38,393 nucleotides of DNA from a virus, in IMG/VR virus record IMGVR_UViG_3300033141_004518, positions 1-38,393 of that record. The stretch is one strand, 5' to 3'. The position numbers and the translations under genes are program-made. The notes beneath the pieces are model-generated. The model was not told the origin of the DNA. It ran no database searches and saw only the letters and a list, made by a program, of their open reading frames with translations. Below, piece after piece: positions 1 through 7,206 of this stretch. Each line of letters starts with the position of its first letter. Position 1 is the first letter of the stretch.

Positions 1-361
1 TTATTTTACCTTCCTTTTCTGGTACTATACAAAAATCACAGTTTCTAATGCAACCCCTCGTCGCGAATCCCAAATTTATTTTTGGTTTGATTTTTTCAAT
101 CGTAGGAGGCAGCTTTTTCTTTAAGGTATATCCACTGCCTCCTATTTCTGCAATACCTTCCCATTTTTCACAAAATCGTTTGTTATAATCAAAAACGCAA
201 GATACAAAAATCTTATCGTAGTTGCCGACGAGTGGTAAGACGCTTACCAACTCATCTTTTATTTTGAAGACTTTATTTCCTTTTCGCACGTGATAAGTGT
301 GTAACTTCTCCAATGCGAAATTTGGAATAGAGCTATCTACATCTACCAATAAAATGTTCAT
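1..361 (-). CDS. Radical SAM protein, cut by the left window edge
   Basis: An open frame starts at the ATG at 361 behind a GGAG box and is still open at base 1. About 120 residues are visible. The N-terminal ~95 residues look like a small alpha/beta domain (start MNILLVDVDSS). They are followed by a CxxxCxxC cluster in RGCIRNCDFC, the 4Fe-4S ligand motif of radical SAM enzymes. The rest of the TIM-barrel must lie outside the window or be missing. Such proteins generate 5'-deoxyadenosyl radicals; the substrate here is unknown. It is the last visible gene of the leftward unit, 10 bases after the methyltransferase stop. The cysteine cluster makes the family call fairly firm; the function is open. 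Confidence 0.8.
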   Translation of the reverse strand, partial: MNILLVDVDSSIPNFALEKLHTYHVRKGNKVFKIKDELVSVLPLVGNYDKIFVSCVFDYNKRFCEKWEGIAEIGGSGYTLKKKLPPTIEKIKPKINLGFATRGCIRNCDFCIVPEKEGKI

Positions 362-370
362 AATACTCCA

Positions 371-1372
371 TTATTTCTTTTTGAAAATTAAAACAGGTTC
401 CATTTTTCGTTTTTTGTTACCTTTGCCAAAACTCGAAAATCCCATTTCTAATTTTTCCGTATAAGTGAAACCATTTCGTTTGGCTATTCTGATAGTGTCA
501 TTTACTAATGAATACGATTTGTTTTTTATGACCACGTTCGCTATATTCAGAGCCATAGTTCCTTTCGAAGTCAAAGCTCTCCTCGTCTTTCGCATCATTG
601 GTTTAAGGAACCCATTTAACCAGTCTCGGTATTCTGGATACCTTTCTCGGCTTTGTTTAGGATTGCCTTCTTCGTAGACTTCTTTCACGAAGTACGGCGT
701 AGATGTAAAAGCCAACTCAACTTTTGGTAGTTCTACGCCAACATCTTCAAATGGAGAACATATTATTTTAACTCGTTTCGTAGCTCCAAGTTCCTTCGCT
801 ATGTTTCTATTCCCTATGCAGGATTTTTTCGATGGGTCGATTCCTGTATAACTGCCTTTACAGTGCGAAGCAAGAAATCCCAATAAGCGTCCTCCATAAC
901 CCGCGGACATATCGAGAACGTTACGGGGTTTGAAATAATTATAAACGGCTTTCGCTGCTTGTGGTCTGAAGTTTGAACATATTTGAGTACCGTTCACCGT
1001 TCGTAAAAACAAAAGAACGTGCTTCTTCGCAATTTTACCGTCGTACGTGAGGCACAATTTCATTACCTTTTGCAAGCTCTTATCTATCCCAAACGATTGA
1101 ATAGAAGACCTCATATTAACAGCGTGTGATTCCCAGATATGAGGATGGAAGTAGTTACACAAAACAGCAGCTCCAACAGATTGCGTGGTTATTATCCTAC
1201 TTTTAGTGTTGAATAGATTTGGTCTGGCTTTGTTGATTTTCGCTTTCGTTTGCTGCAATCTTCGAAAGATGTTTATGATTTCGTACCTCGTTAAAACTGG
1301 ATACGGAAATCCATTTTCTCGAAAGTGCTCAAAGCCAGCTTGTACCTCGTCTTCGTCTGTAAAATCTACCAT
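371..1372 (-). CDS. Class I SAM-dependent methyltransferase, probably DNA methylase-like
   Basis: This 333-residue protein has a Rossmann SAM-binding motif I (VLDMSAGYGGRLLG, about residues 152-165). An acidic motif II follows in YTGIDPS, and a motif III-like CSPFEDV near residue 206. A motif IV-like TSTPYF lies near 223-228, followed by the aromatic YPEYRDWL stretch common after SPPY in phage N4/N6 amino-methyltransferases. The canonical first proline of (N/D/S)PPY is a threonine here, so target and activity are uncertain. It may protect phage DNA from restriction or methylate RNA. The start has a GGGA box upstream. It lies between the histone-like gene and the radical SAM gene in the same direction. 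Confidence 0.75.
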   Translation of the reverse strand: MVDFTDEDEVQAGFEHFRENGFPYPVLTRYEIINIFRRLQQTKAKINKARPNLFNTKSRIITTQSVGAAVLCNYFHPHIWESHAVNMRSSIQSFGIDKSLQKVMKLCLTYDGKIAKKHVLLFLRTVNGTQICSNFRPQAAKAVYNYFKPRNVLDMSAGYGGRLLGFLASHCKGSYTGIDPSKKSCIGNRNIAKELGATKRVKIICSPFEDVGVELPKVELAFTSTPYFVKEVYEEGNPKQSRERYPEYRDWLNGFLKPMMRKTRRALTSKGTMALNIANVVIKNKSYSLVNDTIRIAKRNGFTYTEKLEMGFSSFGKGNKKRKMEPVLIFKKK

Positions 1373-1405
1373 CAGAAAGTCCCTATTTTGGTTTTAAGCT
1401 TCAAC

Positions 1406-1984
1406 TTATTTGGCGAGCACGTAACCCTTGTCGGTCTTTTTAACCAGTCTTCGTTTTATAAGACTACCGAGGTGCGTATAGAAAGTTGAGCTGCTACCAA
1501 CGGCTTTCATTATTTGTTTCATCGTCTGCGGTTTCTTCCTTAAAACTTTGTTGACTTTAGCGTTGGTGCTGCCGACGGTACTACCAAACTCGTCGAGTTC
1601 TTTTTTGGACTTTTTGATTGCTTTCTTTTTACTTTTTTTCACGCTCTTCTTCGTTGCTTTCTTCGTTGTTTTTTTAGCCTTTTTGGCCTTTTCGGCACCC
1701 GCTGCTTTTTTTTCTTCTTTTATTCTCTTATGTTCATCCGCTTGTTGTTTTGTAAAACCAACATCCTTATCAGAGAGGATTACCTTGTCTGCCTTAAGCA
1801 GAGCATCGAGGAGCTTTTTGAACTTTTTGAGCTTTTCGACTTTAGCCACTGATAGTTCATCTACTAATTCCGAAAGGTTTTTGATTTTTTTCAGCAGCCT
1901 TTCCTTGCTCCAGCTTCGGGCGGTTTTGAAATCCAACGCTTCAAATAACTTTACTACTGTTGATTTGCTCACTTTCAATGTCAT
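1406..1984 (-). CDS. Histone H1-like lysine-rich DNA-binding protein
   Basis: The 192 residues fall into three parts. Residues 1-85 are a helical, charged N-terminal domain. Residues about 86-130 are a Lys/Ala/Thr/Ser tract of KK-rich repeats resembling eukaryotic H1 and bacterial Hc1-type tails. The C-terminal ~45 residues (QTMKQIMKAVGSSS to the end) look like a small winged helix. It probably binds or compacts DNA or alters transcription non-specifically, but no specific family is certain. The start has a strong AAAGGAAT box. A candidate promoter lies about 50-80 bases upstream, so it may be expressed separately from the helicase gene before it. A second lysine-rich tail occurs at 21827-22216. 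Confidence 0.6.
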   Translation of the reverse strand: MTLKVSKSTVVKLFEALDFKTARSWSKERLLKKIKNLSELVDELSVAKVEKLKKFKKLLDALLKADKVILSDKDVGFTKQQADEHKRIKEEKKAAGAEKAKKAKKTTKKATKKSVKKSKKKAIKKSKKELDEFGSTVGSTNAKVNKVLRKKPQTMKQIMKAVGSSSTFYTHLGSLIKRRLVKKTDKGYVLAK

Positions 1985-2035
1985 TTTTAATTCCTTTCCT
2001 AGTTAATATTAGGCGTACTTTCGAGTTCTATACTT

Positions 2036-2063
2036 ATTATCGCCGTTCAAAAATTAAAAGCAA
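2036..2063 (-). promoter_or_regulatory. Candidate leftward sigma-70-type promoter
   Basis: On the minus strand TTGCTT (2063-2058) and GATAAT (2041-2036) are separated by 16 bases, in the only sizeable gap (about 105 bases) between the helicase stop and the histone-like gene. The -10 is good and the -35 is poor. It is a guess from pattern only. Confidence 0.25.
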
Positions 2064-2089
2064 GGTATTTTTCCATTTTTTTATAATAT

Positions 2090-3484
2090 TTACCAACAGC
2101 TCTTAACGGCGATACTCGCGAGTGAACGACATTCAGCTACATAAACGCACTTCCTAACGTTTGACGCGCTATCCCGCATATCCACAGCCCAGTTCAATCT
2201 CATTATATGTTTCCGCTTTTCTGTAGGCGTTTGATTTAATCCAATCATACCTGTAACGTGTCCCGCTTTTCGCTTATCGTTAGAAAAGTTGCTCATATCG
2301 ATTAGTCTGGTATGATAACTGGCCGAATCTGATTGGGTTGCAGTTACTACTAAGCAATGATACCTTTGGGATAGTGAACGTAATTGTTTCCACGTCTCGT
2401 TTATGGCGTCCCTTCCTTCTATCTTCGAATAATTCATATTCAAAATATCTGCGTAATCTATTACTATAACGTCGGGCGCCCATTCTTGCCTTTCCCAATC
2501 TTGCAAAATACTTTGAATATTATATACAGAAAGGGTAGAGTTGGGGTGAGAAGATAGTTTGAAGTAGGACTTTTTGCTTTTTATCCTTTTTCTCGTTATA
2601 AAATCGCAAGCTCTTTTTGCCTTCCTCCAAGAAAGTTTTTTATCAAATTCTTTTTCTCTCGTACGAACGAATACGCCCCCTTGTTTGTTCCTATAAATTT
2701 TCATGGGATAATCTACTGTACAAGGGTACGCGGGATGTTGTGTGGCTCTTACCATAAATCTACGCATCACTTGATTTTGACCCATATCTCCAGCTTCAAA
2801 AAATGCAACCTTTCTACGCTGATATACTGCTCTAAATGCTATATCTAATAACCAAAAACTTTTTCCCCTCTTCTCGGGGCCTATAAACGAAATAAATCCA
2901 GCCCGTTCTAAAGAGTTACTGAAGAAGTCTCCCAATACGCCAGGGTATTCTATTAAGGGCTCTCTTTTGCCAGCGAACGCTTCTTTGAGAACCTCTTCGT
3001 CTTGGAATACATCGACTCCTGCACCCACTCCCATTTCTATTCTATCGTAGGAAGTGAGGTGTATATGAGCTTTGTTTATTTTGCCTTCGTCTATATCATC
3101 TTGAACCGTTTCCATTAACGTTTCGATTTTGACTTGATTAAAATACTTACTTGCAACGTCAATCACGTAGTCGCTATTGCTTTCTTTTTTTAGATTTTCG
3201 TATTCACCACTTAACGAAATTAAGAACTTATCTATAATATCGATGGTGCTTTTGTTCTTCGCTTGAGAAACCCATTGCATATATAAATTTTCTATTTGGG
3301 ATTTAGGGGCTTTCTTGTATTTTTTATAGTATTTTAAGCACCATCCAGCTATTAGGTTTGCCCAACTACTTTTGAACATTTGAGATTGCCATTTGCTATA
3401 GATTTGACCCAATACTAAAGTATCAACAATCATCCCTATGAGTATTTGACGTTCATTGTTCCTACTGTGTTTACGTATTTTCAT
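2090..3484 (-). CDS. DnaB-like replicative DNA helicase
   Basis: A 464-residue RecA-fold ATPase. The N-terminal ~150 residues are helical, like the DnaB N-domain and linker. Then come a Walker A (GPEKRGKS, about 202-209), the DnaB-type motif 1a glutamate in FFEAGDMG (about 230), and Walker B DVIVIDYADIL (about 338-348). A motif 3-like TATQSDS follows. The length matches phage and bacterial DnaB proteins. It should unwind the fork as a hexamer together with the primase encoded upstream in the same direction. The start at 3484 has an AAGGAAG box. No helicase loader is recognisable, though the small genes between it and the primase are candidates by position. Confidence 0.88.
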   Translation of the reverse strand: MKIRKHSRNNERQILIGMIVDTLVLGQIYSKWQSQMFKSSWANLIAGWCLKYYKKYKKAPKSQIENLYMQWVSQAKNKSTIDIIDKFLISLSGEYENLKKESNSDYVIDVASKYFNQVKIETLMETVQDDIDEGKINKAHIHLTSYDRIEMGVGAGVDVFQDEEVLKEAFAGKREPLIEYPGVLGDFFSNSLERAGFISFIGPEKRGKSFWLLDIAFRAVYQRRKVAFFEAGDMGQNQVMRRFMVRATQHPAYPCTVDYPMKIYRNKQGGVFVRTREKEFDKKLSWRKAKRACDFITRKRIKSKKSYFKLSSHPNSTLSVYNIQSILQDWERQEWAPDVIVIDYADILNMNYSKIEGRDAINETWKQLRSLSQRYHCLVVTATQSDSASYHTRLIDMSNFSNDKRKAGHVTGMIGLNQTPTEKRKHIMRLNWAVDMRDSASNVRKCVYVAECRSLASIAVKSCW

Positions 3485-3522
3485 TTGAAGCTTCCTTTTC
3501 TTGAAGTTTTACCTTTTCTTTT

Positions 3523-3645
3523 TTACTTTTCTTTTGAATTTTTTTCATCGTTAAAACACACTACACTACTACGTAGTGTGTATAGTGTTTTTTTTAACTT
3601 TATTGTTTTAACTAAATGGATAAGTAAAGATTTATTCACACGCAT
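3523..3645 (-). CDS. Small hypothetical basic protein (40 residues)
   Basis: The frame starts at 3645 behind GAGGT, four bases after the preceding small gene's stop, and reads MRVNKSLLIHLVK to ...NSKEK. It resembles no family I know. Its middle coincides with a hairpin-forming sequence (palindrome ACTACGTAGT at 3568-3577), so the DNA may matter more than the peptide. Spacing and ribosome site favour translation. Confidence 0.45.
   Translation of the reverse strand: MRVNKSLLIHLVKTIKLKKTLYTLRSSVVCFNDEKNSKEK
3553..3592. repeat. Imperfect inverted repeat with perfect ACTACGTAGT core
   Basis: AAAACAC arms flank alternating CTAC/GTAG-type sequence, giving an imperfect stem around the 10-bp palindrome ACTACGTAGT (3568-3577). 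T-rich sequence follows on the plus strand. It lies just upstream of the helicase gene. It could be a protein-binding site, an attenuator-like mRNA hairpin or an origin-associated site; the sequence does not decide among these. Confidence 0.4.
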
Positions 3646-3648
3646 TTT

Positions 3649-3792
3649 TTACCTCTTCTTTTTTGCTTTCTTTTTCGTCATCCCGCTAACTATGCAATAT
3701 TTAGACAAGTCCACGTTATGCTGATACCGATAATGTTTCGAACTCGCTTTAACACCGAGCAGTCTTTTCTTCAAATCTCTTTGACGTCCCAT
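3649..3792 (-). CDS. Small basic hypothetical protein (47 residues)
   Basis: The frame opens at 3792 with an AAAGGA box six bases upstream. It reads MGRQRDLKKRLLGVKASSKH, then a Tyr-rich middle and a Lys-rich tail (TKKKAKKKR). The charge suggests nucleic-acid or ribosome binding, but no family is recognised. It starts 11 bases after the stop of the 73-residue gene before it, within a string of tiny genes between primase and helicase. Confidence 0.6.
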   Translation of the reverse strand: MGRQRDLKKRLLGVKASSKHYRYQHNVDLSKYCIVSGMTKKKAKKKR

Positions 3793-3802
3793 AATTGTCC
3801 TT

Positions 3803-4024
3803 TCATTTTAGTTGTTTTAGAAACTTCGCGATTTCCTTGAGAATGGTTGCATCGAGAGCCGTGTTTGGTTTGGTTATGAAGAGATATTTTTCCCAGTGTG
3901 GCGAATACCCTGCCTCTCCTAATACGCAAAAATTTAATTTGTTTCTTTTGCAAACGAAAACGGGTTTCGCTAAATCTTCTTCTCCCAGCCGTTCGGAATG
4001 GATATGTTTGTATCTCGTTCTCAT
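3803..4024 (-). CDS. Hypothetical protein (73 residues)
   Basis: The start at 4024 is chosen because AAGGAGGTATAAA lies directly upstream. A longer in-frame reading from 4120 would lack this and would overlap the neighbour for its whole length. The product begins MRTRYKHIHSERLGEEDLAK and holds one CVLGEAGYSPHWEKY stretch and an amphipathic C-terminus. Its ATG overlaps the stop of the 35-residue reading frame before it (ATGA), which suggests coupled translation. Function unknown. Confidence 0.65.
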   Translation of the reverse strand: MRTRYKHIHSERLGEEDLAKPVFVCKRNKLNFCVLGEAGYSPHWEKYLFITKPNTALDATILKEIAKFLKQLK

Positions 4025-4128
4025 TTTATACCTCCTTGGTGGTACACTTCGTTTTGATAGTTTGCTTCTTTCGCTTCTTCTTCGGCTATTAAAGCAACCA
4101 ATCTTTTCCAATATTGCCAAAGCTGCAT
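4021..4128 (-). CDS. Small hypothetical protein, possibly the 3' part of a gene broken by TAA
   Basis: From the ATG at 4128 the frame encodes 35 residues (MQLWQYWKRLVALIAEEEAK at the N-terminus) and ends in an ATGA overlap with the next gene. No ribosome site precedes this ATG. The same frame stays open upstream to a TAA at 4188-4186. Upstream of that TAA it continues to an ATG at 4218 that has a strong AAAGGAAT box. It may therefore be a 65-codon gene with one internal stop, or a short gene with a weak start. Confidence 0.45.
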   Translation of the reverse strand: MQLWQYWKRLVALIAEEEAKEANYQNEVYHQGGIK

Positions 4129-4142
4129 TTTAGTAAACTGTC

Positions 4143-4319
4143 TTAAAAATTCAACCTTAGCTGCTGGGTTAAATCTACGAACTTGTTACACGTACCAATC
4201 TGTTGTGTGTAAGTCCATAATTTATTCCTTTCTATCGTGGATTTCGGCAGAATGGAAAGAGGATTGCAAAGGCCACAAACGTTGCAATTACAAATATCGT
4301 CGTCATTAAAAAATACCAT
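4143..4319 (-). CDS. Small Cys-rich hypothetical protein (58 residues)
   Basis: The ATG at 4319 has an AAAGGCGGA box five bases upstream. The product has a compact CNCNVCGLC cluster near residues 10-18, suggestive of metal binding, then a Gln-rich tail. It competes with two other frames in the same DNA. One is a 24-residue hydrophobic peptide (4306-4232) with no ribosome site. The other is the frame starting at 4218. Only one of these arrangements is likely to be translated well, so confidence is moderate. Confidence 0.42.
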   Translation of the reverse strand: MVFFNDDDICNCNVCGLCNPLSILPKSTIERNKLWTYTQQIGTCNKFVDLTQQLRLNF

Positions 4320-4335
4320 AGCGTTCCGCCTTTCT

Positions 4336-4506
4336 TTATATTATCGTGGATTTTAACTGGTTTCGAAAAAATACTGATTTTCGCTCGTTGTCTACGCTGC
4401 TGTGAAAGTTGCCAGCGTGCTGAGGATAGACCACAAGCGATTTTTCAGCTCTCACGAGTAGTTTCGTACTAATATTCAATTTTAGTTGCTTAGGTTCGAT
4501 TCTCAT
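4336..4506 (-). CDS. Hypothetical 56-residue frame overlapping a duplicated sequence
   Basis: The ATG overlaps the primase TGA (ATGA), the usual coupling in this phage. The product begins MRIEPKQLKLNISTKLL. Its first 23 codons lie in a 68-nt sequence that recurs at 29037-29104. There the same frame reads RIEPK-stop-LKLKINTKLHTRAEKSL. Several differences between copies are synonymous, which hints at coding, but the TGA in the other copy argues for an RNA or DNA role. Downstream the strand can fold a GTCTA/TAGAC plus CGCTG/CAGCG stem-loop (4431-4390). Confidence 0.35.
   Translation of the reverse strand: MRIEPKQLKLNISTKLLVRAEKSLVVYPQHAGNFHSSVDNERKSVFFRNQLKSTII
4436..4503 (-). repeat. Copy A of a 68-nt dispersed repeat
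   Basis: Read on the minus strand this block begins AGAATCGAACCTAAG and ends GAAAAATCGCT. It aligns without gaps to 29037-29104 (plus strand) at 56 of 68 positions by my count. It starts on the last base of the primase stop codon and is sense to the leftward genes. Conserved stretches are ATCGAACCTAAG, TACGAAACTAC and GAGAGCTGAAAA. Confidence 0.85.
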
Positions 4507-5381
4507 TTGTTCTCTAAAAAGATTCTTCTTAGCCTCCTAATATCTTTACTACTGCAACCTACTATATCTTTTGCATCCAAGTTGACGTTGTAGGTTCTTC
4601 CCGGGAATACGGATAACTCGCCCGCCAGTTTTTCTGCTCTTCTTCGTGCCTCTCTTTCGTTATCAAAACAAACTGCTCGAAGTGGGTACTTCAATATTCT
4701 ATTTATTTGTGCTTGAGTGAATCCTGTCCCAAAAGTGCATACGGCGCCAGGCCCCATTTTCCAAACATCGGTAACTCCTTCGTGTATTATTATTCCGTAT
4801 CGGACGTAATCTTCTCCGTAAAGAAGACTTTTATGAGGTATGGCTTCTTCTTCTAAACCAGCACTCACGTACCTTGTGATTCCGCTGCTTTTCGATATAG
4901 AGCGGGTCGTCCAACTAACTACATTGCCTTGGTATATAATAGGGACGAATATTCTCCAAGAAAGGCGTTTCGCTATTCCTATTCCTTGTACTTTCCAAAG
5001 TCTTTTTAGTTTTTGATAGCTAAATCCTCTTCTTCGTAAATATTCTATATGGGCTTTTTGTAATTCGCCAACACCTTTAGGAATAATAAGTGTTCCCGTC
5101 ACTTCTTCTTTTTCAAACTTCGGAATCTCAAGTTCACTAATTAGCTGCTTGCACTTATGGTAAGGTAGGTTGGTAAGTTCCATAAGTGTTTTCATAAGTG
5201 GTTGTGAGCCGCATCGCCAACAGTTGAAATAATTTCCTTCTAAGGAATACCCTAAGTGCCATTTGTGTGCATCTTTTGCACAGAACGGGCAATCGATTTG
5301 AATCCAGCCCGGCCGAGCGTGATGATGTCCTTCTGGTGCAGTAGTTATGTTCAGTTGTTTTAATAGGTCAGCAAATTTCAT
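4503..5381 (-). CDS. DnaG-type DNA primase (CHC2 zinc finger plus Toprim)
   Basis: The 292 residues show an N-terminal zinc-binding region with CPFC (31-34), His 39/42 and CWRC (54-57). A central RNA-polymerase-like segment follows, then a Toprim domain with the glutamate in HEGVTDVW (about E201) and the acidic motif CFDNE (about 239-242). It is shorter than cellular DnaG and lacks an obvious DnaB-interacting C-domain, as in many phage primases. It should lay RNA primers at the fork opened by the DnaB-like helicase encoded downstream. Its ATG follows the previous stop by one base (TAAAATG). Confidence 0.88.
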   Translation of the reverse strand: MKFADLLKQLNITTAPEGHHHARPGWIQIDCPFCAKDAHKWHLGYSLEGNYFNCWRCGSQPLMKTLMELTNLPYHKCKQLISELEIPKFEKEEVTGTLIIPKGVGELQKAHIEYLRRRGFSYQKLKRLWKVQGIGIAKRLSWRIFVPIIYQGNVVSWTTRSISKSSGITRYVSAGLEEEAIPHKSLLYGEDYVRYGIIIHEGVTDVWKMGPGAVCTFGTGFTQAQINRILKYPLRAVCFDNEREARRRAEKLAGELSVFPGRTYNVNLDAKDIVGCSSKDIRRLRRIFLENK

Positions 5382-5382
5382 T

Positions 5383-5574
5383 TTAATCCCACGATTTTTC
5401 TTCTGTGATTAGTGCTCCTTCTAACGTTTTCAAAACTGTCGTTCCTTTTTTGTTCCAGTGTCCCTTAATAAGTCGCCAGTCGCAAAGTCGGAGCAGGGTT
5501 ATTTTTTTTCGTTGCAATTTTTTTTCGCTGTTGCAAATACTTTCAAACATTTCTCTGAATATTGTTTCCGTCAT
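5383..5574 (-). CDS. Hypothetical protein (63 residues)
   Basis: The start has a GAAAGGACA box. The product begins MTETIFREMFESICNSEKK and includes a basic KKLQRKKITLLRLCDW stretch. It ends one base before the primase ATG, so the two are probably co-translated. No family recognised. The helical, charged profile could suit a replication accessory protein, but that is a guess from position. Confidence 0.6.
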   Translation of the reverse strand: MTETIFREMFESICNSEKKLQRKKITLLRLCDWRLIKGHWNKKGTTVLKTLEGALITEEKSWD

Positions 5575-5599
5575 TTTTTTGTCCTTTCATTTTTGGTTT

Positions 5600-5833
5600 T
5601 TAGTTTCCTTTAAGTTCGTAAATAAATAGAATTTCGAAGTGCGTATAGGGTCTTCCTCTGCTACCTCTTTTGGGGTTGGCAAAATCGATAAATCTTCTTA
5701 TATTTTGTTCGGAATCCAATGGATAATCAAGGTCGTAAAAATTTGTAGTGACATACGTATCCTCCCCAACTACTTTGTGTTCCGTTATCATATAATGGTA
5801 TTCCATATAATGGTATTTTCTGTCCCTTGTCAT
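5600..5833 (-). CDS. Hypothetical protein (77 residues) with repeated YHYM start region
   Basis: The ATG overlaps the helicase stop (ATGA) and has an AAAGGA box. Near the N-terminus the peptide YHYM occurs twice because a 15-bp unit is tandemly repeated in the DNA (5790-5819). Each unit supplies an in-frame ATG, so the true start could be internal at MITEHKVVGED. The body is mixed alpha/beta (YVTTNFYDLDYPLD) and ends IYELKGN. Function unknown. Confidence 0.6.
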   Translation of the reverse strand: MTRDRKYHYMEYHYMITEHKVVGEDTYVTTNFYDLDYPLDSEQNIRRFIDFANPKRGSRGRPYTHFEILFIYELKGN

Positions 5834-7206
5834 TTTTGTTTTCCTTTCAGCAGGGCTTTTTCGAGTTCGTCGAATATACTTAAACGATTCTTTCTTTTAC
5901 TTCCATCAAGTGTTTGGGAGAGGACGCCCTGTTTCGTTTGGAGTATTTCGCAAAGATGGTGCTCAATGGTATCTTTTGCGACGAGGTAATAAACAAGTAT
6001 TGGCCTCTTCGATTTCTGGTCAAATATTCTATCTTCACACTGCGTTAAGTCTCCGGGCGTCCAGTCTAATTCAACCATAACAGCTGCTCTTCCTTTTGAT
6101 AGTTCTATTACCGTACCAGCGGCAGTTGTATTGCCTATAAATATTCTGCACTTCTTACTCGTTTGGAAAGTCTTAACGCATAGGTGGCGTTTCTTGCCTC
6201 TAATGCTACCATCAACTACAACACATTTTCCTTTGTATCTCTCGTGAAGTTGTTTTATAATATCTTTATGAATTGCAAAAATTACGAGTTTTCCTTTATT
6301 CTTTCTTAGCCATCTGTCTATCCATTTGAGAGTATTTTTCATTTTTAAGGAAACTGCGAGCCGTTTCAAATATCCCATTTGTACAAGGCGTTTTGCTTTC
6401 TTAGCTTTAATCGCACGGGTTAGCGAGCGTTTACTTAACCATTTAATAAAAGAAGTTTCGGCTTCAATATATTCTTCTTCGTTCGATATTGATATAGGTA
6501 TGATTCGTCTGTCTTTTGGAAGCTCTCCCATTCCTTCTTTCCTTAACATTCGAATCATACACCAAGCCTTTAGGTTTTTATGCAGCTCGTCTAAGTGTGC
6601 CGCTCCTTTGAACTCCCAGCCCCAAGGTTTGCGTTTTGGAGCACAATAACGATGGGCATAAATTGTTCGGGATGGAAATTTGTCAGGTCTGAGAAGATTG
6701 AGAATATTAAAAAGTTCAATAGGCCTGCTCTTTAGTGGAGTTCCTCCCATCGCGATAATGTAGGGTATTCCTTCTGCAAGTGTTTTTGTTGCTTTGTAGC
6801 ATTGGGTTGTTGGCTCTTTGATAAAATGAACTTCATCGAGTATGAGCGTCCTTATGCCTTCCCTACGAAGAAAGTCGACCCAATATTGAAGTATTTCCCA
6901 GTTGAGTACGTATAGGGTGTCCTTGTGCAAAGATTTTCCTTTGGGTGGGGTGGTGCCATTTAATACCGTCGCTCTTATTTTGAAATAGTCTCCCGCTTTT
7001 TCTTTCCAGTGGAGCTTACCTATTTCAGGGCATACGACGACCGCTGGTCTTGCTGTTGGTTTCGATTTTAGCCATTGGAGAGCAATAAAGGTTTTGCCCA
7101 TTCGCATTTCGTAAGCAAGTAAAGCCCTTCCGTTGAAGTGTATTATTTTTCGCAAAGCTTTGCGTTGGTAGCTTCTATCTTCTTTTTGTTTATTCTTGAA
7201 GGGCAT
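5830..7206 (-). CDS. SNF2-family DEVH-box helicase/translocase
   Basis: A superfamily 2 ATPase of about 458 residues, counted from the ATG at 7206. It has a Q-motif-like YQRKAL (13-18), Walker A variant EMRMGKT (33-39), Walker B LILDEVHF (121-128), motif III GGTPLKSRP near 153, and a C-terminal RecA lobe ending in LVAKDTIEHHL. Phage SNF2 proteins are thought to remodel or unwind DNA at origins or during repair. I prefer 7206, with AGGA just upstream, over a GTG at 7287 that would overlap the sigma-like gene by about 98 bases and adds nothing to the domain. Motif VI reads QCEDRIFDQ and is shorter than the usual QxxDRxxRxGQ. Confidence 0.85.
   Translation of the reverse strand: MPFKNKQKEDRSYQRKALRKIIHFNGRALLAYEMRMGKTFIALQWLKSKPTARPAVVVCPEIGKLHWKEKAGDYFKIRATVLNGTTPPKGKSLHKDTLYVLNWEILQYWVDFLRREGIRTLILDEVHFIKEPTTQCYKATKTLAEGIPYIIAMGGTPLKSRPIELFNILNLLRPDKFPSRTIYAHRYCAPKRKPWGWEFKGAAHLDELHKNLKAWCMIRMLRKEGMGELPKDRRIIPISISNEEEYIEAETSFIKWLSKRSLTRAIKAKKAKRLVQMGYLKRLAVSLKMKNTLKWIDRWLRKNKGKLVIFAIHKDIIKQLHERYKGKCVVVDGSIRGKKRHLCVKTFQTSKKCRIFIGNTTAAGTVIELSKGRAAVMVELDWTPGDLTQCEDRIFDQKSKRPILVYYLVAKDTIEHHLCEILQTKQGVLSQTLDGSKRKNRLSIFDELEKALLKGKQK

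Noticed and set aside
1548-2006. Plus-strand Leu/Phe-rich frame opposite the histone-like gene
   Set aside because: It arises from the antisense of lysine codons (TTT/CTT) and runs against the operon.
3446-3724. Plus-strand Phe-rich membrane-like frame
   Set aside because: It is antisense to two small leftward genes with ribosome sites, and its hydrophobicity comes from T-rich spacer DNA.
4232-4306. 24-residue hydrophobic frame (MTTIFVIATFVAFAILFPF)
   Set aside because: It looks like a membrane peptide, but its ATG has no ribosome site. The nearby AAAGGCGGA box fits the overlapping frame at 4319 better. Not excluded, but not listed as a gene.
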